Program-made: the position numbers and the translations under genes | NCBI RefSeq assembly: GCF_026914265.1 | Contig: NC_069136.1 | Coordinates: 49,026,381 to 49,090,380 of the forward strand | Direction of reading: 5' to 3' | Source of the DNA: Mya arenaria | Lineage: Eukaryota > Mollusca > Bivalvia > Myida > Myidae | Length of the DNA: 64,000 nucleotides | Part shown: piece by piece, positions 47,306 to 59,300 of the stretch | Position numbering within the stretch: position 1 is the stretch's first letter | How the letters are laid out: each line of letters starts with the position of its first letter | Notes under the pieces: model-generated | The model's database searches: none | What the model saw: only the letters and a program-made list of their open reading frames with translations | What the model was told of the DNA's origin: nothing

Positions 47306-50300
47306 ATGTCAGCAGGATTTAACCTTTCTACCAACAAAAAGGAGGATGTGTCTACCAGGCTCAAGACACAGTATGTAAACCATTATAATATCATTTTCAA
47401 ATTTGACTACAGTGACAGCCTCTTTTTGTCTGAGAAGCATTGCAGACACATAAGGATTACTATGTTGTACTTTGTCTGGCATTAAAATTGTTGTCACACT
47501 TTTGTTTCTTTTCAAACACTTTTGAATGACTTGTTTTAGAGTTTTCAAGCTTGGTATACTACATGTTGGTCTTTGTCAGAAGATGACCACTATGCATTTG
47601 GGGTCAGCAGGTCAAAGGTCAAGATCAAGGTGAAATATGATTGGCGCTCCCAACAGGCAAAAAATCCCATTTGTTGAATTCCAGTTTTCTAAAAATAATC
47701 TATACTGATCAGTGATTAAAATTGCACTGATGAATTATTCAAATTGAGTGTTTAAACTGAGAATTAGTTCATCATTGAGTGATGCTTTAACTATGATGGA
47801 TCCATGCATCATTGAGTGATGCTTTAACTAAGATGGATCCATGCATCATTGAGTGATGCCTTAACCATGCTGAATCCATGCATCATTGAGTGATGCCTTA
47901 ACCATGCTGAATCCATGCATCATTGAGTGATGCTTTAACTATGATGGATCCATGTATCATTGAGTGATGCCCTAACTATGATGGATCCATGCATCATTGA
48001 GTGATGCTTTAACTATGATGGATCCATGCATCATTGAGTGATGCTTTAACTAAGATGGATCCATGCATCATTGAGTGATGCCCTAACCATGCTGAATCCA
48101 TGCATCATTGAGTGATGCCTTTACTATGATGGATCCATGCATCCTTGAGTGATGGTTTAAATATGATGGATCCATACATCATTGAGTGATGCTTTAACTA
48201 AGATGGATCCATGCATCATTGAGTGATGCCCTAACCATGATGAATCCATGCATCATTGAGTGATGCTTTAACTAAGATGGATCCATGCATCATTCAGTGA
48301 TGCCCTAACCATGATGAATCCATGCATCGTTGAGTGATGCTTTAACTATGATGAATCCATGCATCATTGAGTGATGCTTTAACTATGATGAATCCATGCA
48401 TCATTGAGTGATGCTTTAACTATGATGAATCCACCCATCATTGAGTGATGCTTTAACCATAATGAATCCATGCATCATTGAGTGATGCTTAAACTATGAT
48501 GGATCCATACATCATTGAGTGATGCTTTACCCATGATGAATCCATGCATTATTGAGTGATGCTTTAACTATGATGGATCCATAGATCATTGAGTGATGCT
48601 TTAACCATGATGGATCCATGCATCCTTGAGTGATGCCATAACTATGATAGATCCATCCATCTTTGAGTGATGCTTTAACCATGATGGATCCATGCATCCT
48701 TGAGTGATGCATTAACTATGATAGATCCATCCATCTTTGAGTGATGCTTTAACCATGATGGATCCATACATCCCTGAGTGATGCTTTAGCTATGATGGAT
48801 CCATGCATGACTTTATAGCAGTATTAAATGTAGACTAACATGTTTAAAGAAACATACTTTATATATATAAATATATGAAGGAAAATTCAAATGGACATGT
48901 ATTTATATTGATTTCCTAACTCGTATCAACATAGGTATTTTGTTGCGTAAGTATCACTAAATGTTATGGTCACAGCAATTGCATGTCCCTCAAATATAAT
49001 GCATGTCAGATCAATACAAACAAATCAGCAAATTAAAGTTTTATTGTTTTGTTTTCAATTATTCTTAAGCAAATAGATTTAGATTCCTTATTGTCTACAT
49101 ACACATGTAGCTACATTGATTTTTAATTCTTCAGTGACCTTTTGTTTTATCAATAAAGCCACTTAGTGACCAGTATTCACATATATATTTATATTCTCGT
49201 TTTTTTCTTTGACACCATTTATTCCAAATTTATTTATTTTTGGGGTAAATTGAAATGTACTTTGAGATATTTCTGTTTCAGCACAGCACGTACCCTATGA
49301 ATTGAATTAAAGTGTATTCACATTTGTCGTTTTAGTTTGTGCATGCTAAAGATACTCAAACACTCTACATTAGTAAGTCGTTGGATGCATATACAGTTGT
49401 TATTAACTACCCGGTATAATATACTGTTATTGACTAATTATTCTTAAATACTGAAGTTCTGAAGGAAACTAAGTTAAAGCGTGAACTGATTCTACAGCTT
49501 ATATAATTATGTAAGACATGGAGAATTTACAGAATATGTTCCTACTGACTTAGATTATAACATATTTTCATAAGACTGGAATCCAAATTATGTCTGTTAA
49601 GTGTGGTACTTGGAAGTGGAAAGGTGTTCACATTAGCTGGAGCTGTAGGTTAAATTCCATAAGGATGTATTTATCATTGAGACAAGAATCATAGGCAAGC
49701 TGAATAACAGACAGGGAAGCTGCAGGATGTGAAAAAGAATTGAAGATAACCGTAGCTATATATAGAATTATTTGTAATATTCTTGTATTATAATATTTTT
49801 TACCAATCAGGAACCTGAAGCGGGCCAAGCAGGAGACAAGAAAGCTGGCAGAAGAAGGAAAGAAGATGGAGGAACGACTTATGGAACTGAAAATGGCCAT
49901 GAATAGAGAGAAAGAAGAACGAGAGTAAGTACTGAATTAGGATTTCCGAAGGGGGGAGTGGAGATGAGGGATGAGTTATGACAGCTGCAGTACATTGGGG
50001 GAAGAACAATATGTACAAGAGTGAGTACTGGATTAGACTTTCTTATGGGGCGGGAAATAAAAAGAAATGAGGCATGGGTGGGGTGGGTTGATGAGTTATG
50101 GAACTGAAACAGGCCATGAATAGAGAGAAAGATGGAGAGTAAGAATTCAATTAGAATCTCTCAAATAAGAGGGGTGGGGGGCGGTGGAGAGGAGGAGTTA
50201 TGGAGCTGGCATTAGGATTTCATAAGGGAGGGGTTAACTGGCAGAAAGTAAGGGGCAAGGAAAACCAAAGAAAGTATAAGCTTAGGCTTTCAGAGCGGTT

Positions 50301-53300
50301 GGTAGGGGAGGGGAAATATTAAATTAGACTTTATGAGGGATGGATGAGTGAATTATGGAGCTGGTAAATAATTGGGAAAAAGAGAAATACTAATCTCTCA
50401 TGACTGAGGAATAAACAGTAGGTCATTCTTTGAGTAAATTAAATGTGATATGGATTGGTTTTAACTATATGTTTATAAATAAGTGATTTGATATTGGCCC
50501 TGTTATTTGTCCTAGGGCAGTTGTATTGGCACGAGGCCGAAGGCCAATACAACTGTCCCGAGGACAAATAACAGGGCCAATGCCAAATCACTTATTTATT
50601 GACAATTTTATTAAATAACTTCATGCACTTAAAGGATTCATTTAAGTTTAATTTAATTAATTAATTGACTTACATGGATAATAAATCATTAGCTAGCAGC
50701 TCTTACGTTTCCTCGCCAGACGACATTCTTCTGCATTGATCCGAGTGAATATAAACGCTTGTAAATTGTACATACACAGTGGTTACATAACACTAAATCG
50801 TTTTGTTTTTTCTGTATACCCTAAAACTATGAATTAGTTTCGTGCTCAAACTGTCGACGAACGTTTTAATACTGACTTTAAAATACTAAGTTTAAAATAA
50901 AATGGCTGCTGTTTCCGAATTTCCAGCTGCGAATCTATATCATTTTTTGGCCCTGTTTAATTAGCCAATCAAATTCTTTTAAATGCGGTCTTTATATCTA
51001 TATCAATTTTCAGCACGGGGCCGCTAACTGATATAGATATTGGCACTGTTATAGATGAGGCCTTGTATTATTGGACGAGGCAAATGCTGTGTTTATTAAA
51101 GGCTAATATTTCATAGTTATTTAATAAATGTTTTTAATGTCTCTGGTTTCTTTATGTTTAATGGATGACAAGTTTTCAAAAAGTTTAATTTGATAACATT
51201 TCTATTGATTATGTTTTACTGATACCTTGTTGTGTTTTCAGGATTCCATAATATATGGCACTAAAAGCTCATAACAGCAGTTTTTGGTTCTTATATTTTT
51301 GATTGCTTCTAAATAATATAGTTCTCATGTGATTCAGGCGGCAAGGTGGAGGGTTCTGGAGCCGTGGCCAACAGGGAAACCTAACCACGTACGCAGATGA
51401 GGTTATTAAGAAGAACAAAAACAAAAGTGTATGTATTCATTTGAATGACCATCATGTTAATTGGACCACTCTCTTAGACTTATGCTTCATGATTCTAAAG
51501 ACATTTGTTATAAGAACTGGTTTTCAAAGTCAAATGTTGAAAACACTTGACTTGAAGAGTTATTTAGGGCATGGTTTATTTTAGCCAGTGGTATGATGGT
51601 ATCATATGATTTAATTTAATTTAAACAAGGCCTCATTATATGCAATATATGTCTTTTTCAGGCACCGACGAAAGGAAAAATAAAGATTTTAAAGGATAAA
51701 CCATTAGGTAAGTGAAAGAAATTCTCTTCTGTATAATGGCATCTGCTTTTTTAATGAAAGCTGATATTAGTTAATAATTTTGTATATACACTAGTGAATA
51801 GAAAAAATGCAGAGGAAAAGTTAGCTTCTGCAACTTAAAATAAAAGCTGGATCACTCGATTTCCAGGACATCACTATATAACAATAAGACCACCTGCTGG
51901 GTTGCGGGTTCTGTCACCATATTAATGCGACAACCGGACACATGTCTCACTTGTCTATAAATATATATATATATCTTCCTCATTTGTCAATACACATATT
52001 TAAAGACAAATGAGGCATACTGGGAAATATACAATCATGGAAAATTGCAGGGAAAATTTACGAAACTGCTTGCAGCAGCTAATATTTCTCTGCCATTTTT
52101 GCTAGATTTATGTATTTCCTGATTCCGCTGCAGACCATATTCACTATAATGATGTTTGTTATGTTTGTTTTTTTGAGTAGAAGCTAATGTATGCCATTCA
52201 GTGTGCAAACTTGGAAAATCTCCCACTTCCAGGAAACAAGTCAAAACATTATCATTGTGATGTACAACCCCTTTCTGTCTGAAGACTTTTTTTATTCCCT
52301 TTGCCTATTTCAGACTTGCCTGAAAGAAGCAACCAGCCTGGCACAATAGCATACATTGCTCAACGGGGAGCACACACACCACGGGACAAGCCTAAAGGGC
52401 CTAAATGTGGTCAATGTGAGGAAAGGTCAGCTGCTGTGGTATGTAACATTACCATTGTAACTTTTCGATATTTTTCTTAATGAGAAAAATTGTGGACTTT
52501 TCATAGCCCTTTTAGTGTAGATTGAGGTTCGAGAGCCAGAAATAAACCTTTAACATGACAATAAATCATAAATCAGCAGTTTTCCTTGTATCTATGCTGG
52601 CTTGGGAAAAAACATTTGGTCTCATTTGCAGAGCAAAAAATGACGTAGAGAAGTGAAATTTTAGCCCGTTTAATTTTGTAAAAGAAATTGTACATTTGTT
52701 AATAAACTGAATAACATTGTTTTGTAAAATAAAATATCTTACCTAGAATGTCTGAAACTTCTAGGTTTAGCATGTTTTAGCCTCTTTTAACACGGGTAGT
52801 TATTCTATTTACTGTATTTGTGTTTCAGTCGTGTGTCCAGTGTTCAGAAGACTACTGTGCTGGCTGTTTCGCTGCATTCCATCTCAAGGGAAACCTCAAG
52901 AAACACAGATCTGTACCTCTCATGGTAGGCTTGAAATCACCCACATTTCTACCTTTGAAAAGAATGTGAACTTTGCATGCTCGTGGTTGAGGTGGTCTAG
53001 TAGTCAGGTTTCAGGTCTTTGTTGTAATTGAAATGATCTAAGTGTCATATTTTTTTGCTACTTAATTGTGTGAATGGAAGAAAAGACAGTATTAAAAATG
53101 AACACAAAGTTTAAGAAACAAAAATTACAAATCTTGACATTTGTGCTGTTAATACAGATATAAAATTATTGAAGTTAAATTATTGTACAACCAAGTTCTT
53201 TCAATGAAAAGGATCCTTGCCTCCCACCTAAGAGGTCGTTGAGTTGATCCCTACTAGAGTATCTTCCTCCAGGCTTCTCATGATGTACAACAGTACTGGT

Positions 53301-56300
53301 TCCAATTCTTGGCATTCTTTAAGCAGTCAGAGTTTGGTTTTTCAGCTTGCTTTTTTTCAAAGAAAAAAAAGGTTAGGTTTTGTCAAAGGCTAGTTGTTGA
53401 CATAGTTGAAAAGGAAAAGCTTTAACCTTGGCATAAGCTCATAAATGTTCAAGATATTTACATGAAACTTGGCACACATGTTGCAAAAGACAATGTGCTT
53501 ATTGACATCAAGGCCCATAACTCTGGCTTAATAACTGTGGAGGTATGCCCCCTTTTTTGACTGAATAAAACCCTGACAAACGTTGCCGTTTCCTCCACTG
53601 CACTCTGGTTTTCAATCAAGTTAAAAAGATATGCCTTGGTATGGAATTAAATACATAGTAAAGTGGTTGAACACAAAAGAAAATGACATATTTTGAAGGT
53701 GAAAAATGCTTATCAGATGATATAACATAGAAGAAAAACGCACACCCAGTGTATTGTGTTTTTCATTTTATTGCCTTTTTAAAAGCGTTTAGCAAATATG
53801 TTAATGTCATTTTGTCATTGGCATGCATTGAGATTACCTAAAAGTAATAACATTTTACTACATGCCGTTAATTGCAGGCTACACCAAGACAATGCTTTGC
53901 TTCACCGAGACCTAATCCTCCCTCCACAAACAGGTAATATTGTGTGACGTCATGTACCGGTAGTTAAGATATGACTGCTGCCTTAAATTATTTTATTTCT
54001 ACATTTACATGATTAGAAATGTGCAATTTAAAAAAAAATATATTTCACAAAAAGATAAGTTTCTATGTGTTAGTACTCATTCAAAAAAGCTAGTATTTGT
54101 TAAATCTAAAGATCTTTATTGTTTCAAAAAGGTGTCAGTCACACATTGATGATGACGAATACTCACGATTTAATATTATATTGTATGTGATATGATAAAT
54201 ATCATTGTTCATGTATCTCTTCAATAAATTCATTGTATTAGCTTGTGGTATGCAAATAAGTCATGTTGTTTCATCATTTCAGCTCGTATGATTTCAACCA
54301 GGGCGATGGTGCTGTTGCTGCTCTCACGCCAGGCAGTGCTAGAAAAGTGAGTTTTAAAATGAACTTGAGTTACATATTGTAATGGTACATGTACTTATGT
54401 ACCATATTTTCCTGCTTATAAGATAAAGAAATTGGGTGCTGATTTTAACCTGAAAGTAGGGGGCCAATCTAATAAGCTAGGCTATGAAAAATTCAAGAAA
54501 CAAGTCACAATCAGTGATATTTGTGACAAAAATTGTCAATTTCGAAAACCATTCCGTTGCTTCTCAGACGACGATAATTGATATTATTTTTGTTAGTTAT
54601 CATTTTTGCTTTGTTTTTTTTGGGACTACCAAAAGTCTTGAGGGTGGAAACTTGTACACTCTTGCGAAGGCCTTTTCTTTTTGCTGAAATAAAGTTCAGG
54701 GGCCAATTAATGTATGAGATTAAATTGTATGTTCAGATAATTTATTTAAAATCTTAGCAATTGCCAAATGTTAAATAAAGATTTAATCTTGTTAATTAAA
54801 GAATTGTAGTTTTATAGTCAAGTTATACTGTTTATTTAAAATTTGACTCATTATGTTAAGTATAAACAATCTAAAATATCACATATTTGTTCCCTGCTAA
54901 GATAGCTCCCATGTCTTTTTTGTAAACATTGTGGGTTTCATAATAATCTCATTTCCTGGAATGATCACAGATTTACTGTATACTGTTGAACCAAGATATT
55001 CTTGCATACCGGATGTGTGTTTCCAGTGCTGTTTTCCCCCATGTAAGATGAGTCACGCGCAACAACGCCTCACTTCTTATTTCTTTTATTGTATGGTTTA
55101 TGAAAAGTATATTATTCCACTGAAATAAAGCGCAATCAAATATATAAATATGCAAGACTTGTACCGGAAACACACGATAGATACTTATATTCTCTATGGA
55201 TAATAGAAATTTGGAAAAATGTTAAACAAAACTTAAGGGGAAATTTAGCTAGACCATAGTCTATGTGTCAGACATGTCCATACACTGTATTCAGCTTCTT
55301 TGTTATTTAAAACAAGATATAAATTCTTCTTAGGACAGAAACAGCCCTGAGGGTGCCAGTGGAACGTACGAGAACTCGCTATTACACGGGTCGTATGATG
55401 AGGCCGAGCAGGCTGCGTCCTTCCAGGAAGCTCTTGGTGCATGGAGAAAGGGAAAGACAGGGGAAAATGAGGACCAGCTGGGTACAGATAGATCACAGCG
55501 ACCCAGGACTGACAGGTCACAGCGACCGGGGACTGACAGGTCACAGCAACCGGGAACTGACAGATCACAGCGACGGGGAGGAGTGCCCTACTCTCCAGTA
55601 CAGACACCCAGTAGGTTGAAAGATTGGTACAAATTATAACTTGACTTGTGCCAATGAGTTAATGACCTGACAGAAAGTCTTATAGACTTGCTTGAAATGG
55701 ATAAGAGTGCCCTACACTTGCATTGAAATATTGGCTTATTGTAGATTGGTTTAATTTTGCGAGGGTTTAATTTTAGCCACTATTTTTGATTCTATCATTC
55801 TATGATTTCAACATTGCTAAATTATATATTGTTATCATCATGGTTTTGTGATCATTCAATCGAAGGAGCTGTCTAGATTAAAGCAATCTATCTGTTCTAA
55901 GTTAACCATCATTTACTAGCTCAGCATAGAATATGACCTAGTATTCACTATTCCTAAATCTGTTTGACACAGATTTTAATCCACCTTTCAGCTGTGAATG
56001 TAGACACTTCCACTGCCACACAAGATGAGCAACAGAATATTGAAATCAAGTTCAACAGCTCAATAAGTTACGCAGATCGTCTCCTGCTTAAGAAACACAG
56101 ACGGACGGATGTTGACGCATTATTTACCCCGCGAGAGACCCCAAGGAAGGAACCAAAATCAGCAAGGGAGAATAATTCTCAGAGGGTGCCAAGGGGACTG
56201 AGCGGAAGGGGTCCTCGAAGGGAAAAGTCAAACATGTCCATGAAAATCGAAGATTATGATGATGCAGAATTGGGTAATAAAAAATCCCCATAATTTAAAC

Positions 56301-59300
56301 ATTGGAATGAGTAATGATGCTTAGCTTTGAGTTATCAATAAAAAACAATCATAAAACTTCAAAATATTGTACCAGCAATTGCAGGGTTTTTTGAAAGTAA
56401 AAACAATAGTTAATCTAAGTTAATTTTAATCATAAATCGATAAATGACATTGATATTTTTTTCAACAGATGAAGGGCGAGTAGATTTTCAAGCCCTGTAC
56501 CAAGCGATACATCCCGAATTCCAGGGTCAGAACCTTGGGCCAGACTCATTGTCTATTGTTGAAGTGGAGGCTAATGTAAGACTTTTATTTTCATTCAATT
56601 ATTTAAGAATTTTATTTAAAAAAATGTTCAATGTGATATTGTGAAAGAAATACCCTATTGTATAATTATAAATTTATCTGCATTTTTAGTTTTTCTGTGT
56701 TTTGAAACAGGCCGAGGAACTTTCATGGGTTTCTTTTAGTTATTTTTGACTTGTATAACTTTTAATTATAAAAAGTATACTAACATGAGACTCTATTTGT
56801 AATTTCTGTATGACAAAACGCACAAAATTGTTTACATACCGGGTTAATACAATAATTGAGTTTTGTGCCTTTTTCACCAGGGGAAAAAAAACAACAGAAA
56901 GAATACTAGTATAGACTGAAAGCAATTTCCAGCAATGCTTATCGTTTTGTTTATATGCCTATATGAGAGACTATTAAGTTAGGGTGTCAAAAATCATTGG
57001 TGCAACTAGTTTTGTTTTCGGTATAAATTGTTTAATTTTCTCCTAATGAAGACTTTTAAAGGGGGATAATTTTGAAGATGGTCATGAAAGGCTATGTTTT
57101 GGTCCATACAATCAAGTTTTAAGTAGTAATTTGGCTGATTGAAATATGACATCTGTTACCCTTAGATATTTTGAGAAATTATGGGGCCTGTACCATATTG
57201 CACGGTTTCAAACTCAATGAGTATTTACTAAATGTACTTCAGGATATGAGTGCTGAGCAGTCTGGCGCCTACAAGATCCAGGAAGTAGGAGGATTAGAAG
57301 CATGGTCATCAGATATTCAGTAAGTCCACTTTGCAGTTACACTAGACTATAATTATTGTTGTTGAAAGGTTATACAAATATTTCATGTGAGTTGTTGCCT
57401 TGTAAAGAAAAATTTATATAAAATGGATCTAAAGTAATTGATTGACTTTTCAGTTTGGTGAGAATGAGAATTTTAAATAATGCAAAATTCCGTTTCTTTA
57501 AAATATTCTAAATTTACAATAGTTTAATCATATTTTTTGGTATATAATGTTCGCATGTCAAATGAATCATTTCGACAAACAATATTATTATACAATTGGG
57601 TTGGGCCACAAGTAATAACAACATTAGAAAATGGCCCTCCCTACCGTGTATCAGACTATCGTTAAAGGGACTGTTCACCAGATTGGCACCAGAAAACATT
57701 TTTTTTCTGTAAGGAATATCAGGACAATCATTTAATAAAATGTTTTACTTTTTGATATCATAATTGTAAAAAAAATTACCAACATGTCAAAAAAAAAGGT
57801 GGGTCGGAGACTGGGATCGAACCTGTGGCGCCAAAATTGCAGTCCAGTGTTGTATCCACTGTGCTACGAAGACTTACCCTAAACAAGTGGAAAATTTAAG
57901 CTATATACCTAACTTGGTAGTATCACGTGATAACATCAACTAGCCAATCTGTTTGTAATTTTTTTTAAGGGAAAAATACGTAATAACTAAAAATATGTTA
58001 ATTGTTATGTGGTACTTCAGTTAGTAAGTTTCAGTGCATTTTACACATCGATACCAAGTTTATGTCAGTTTTCTACAATTTTCTTTTTTTTTCGCTATTT
58101 TATTATACGGAGTACAGCCCCTTTAAGATCGAAAAGTTATGACAAGATTAATTTGCATGTGCATAAATAAAAAACCATTTCATGATAATAATCAATATTT
58201 TACCATATTTTAAGGACAAGACAGGCATCTAAACCACAGATTGAGGCAAAGCCACCTGCCTCAGGAAGACCAACTCGTAAAAAGTCCGGCCGGAAAAGTG
58301 CAAGGTCAAGTCTTGATGCCCAATCAAAAGATGCAAAGCATAGTGACAATGCTTGGCTCAGAGATGCTGAATCAGGCAGTATTGGTCCCACTGAGAAACA
58401 TTCAGAAATATTGGGCACCAGGCTTAAAGATATTGAGAATGAAGTCCGGAAAGAATCTGTAAAGAGTAGAAATAGCAAGAATCAAGATAGTCATATGAAT
58501 TCTCAAGAAAAAGCTCAACTTACAAGAAACAAGTCTGTCCTGTCAAACAAATCAGAAGCTGTACCTTTTCCCTCCAAAGAAACTGTCAAGGCCCGTCCAC
58601 CATCGGCTAAATCCCGCCCACAGACTGGTTCAAAGGCGAAAAATAAAAAAGGTCAAGGATCACAGTCAAGGGCAACCAGCAGGCAGGGGTCGCGACCTAC
58701 TTCAAGGGCTAACAGCAGAATTGGGTCTAGTAGGGCAGCTTCTAGGATAGATAAGTAAGATCATGTTGGTCATTTGTGCCCTATTGTTATATATATTCAA
58801 AACAATGGCCGTAAAAATCATTTCAATAAAATGGTAAAAGAAATATTAATTTAGGAAATTAACTTAAAATACATGTTTATGTTTTTTTTTAAATTTAATC
58901 CTGTATGTAAGGGATGTTATAAAGTTTTTTGTCATTATCACCATAAAATTAAGTTGTTCTAAATTCTCGAAGTATAATTATACAATTTTACTAGAACTAC
59001 TTATTCTTTTAGTCCGGGCCTACTAACCAAGGCCCCAAGTGAAGCCCTTAAGGACATAGCGAGAATGACCCCAACTGGGGAACGTTACCAGGGGATTGAC
59101 AGTTTTTTCATGGTGGGAGTGGAACCGGCCCCACAGGAGGAGAGAACTCTTACACCTTCTAAACATAAACAAAAGGATGAGAAGATTAAAGTCAGCTACC
59201 AGTGTGAGTGTTAAAAATTGTCATGAGCTAAAGATATATTATGTCAGACTGGTGCCTGATTGGTTACTGATTGGTTTTCTGCTTGTTTAATACATGTCAA

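Noticed and set aside
57800-57872. Functional tRNA gene
   Set aside because: The tRNA-like part lies inside a repeat with inverted ends, and the cloverleaf is incomplete.
58200-58478. Minus-strand open frame opposite the large ZBBX exon
   Set aside because: Antisense shadow; the plus strand has matching splice sites and phase.
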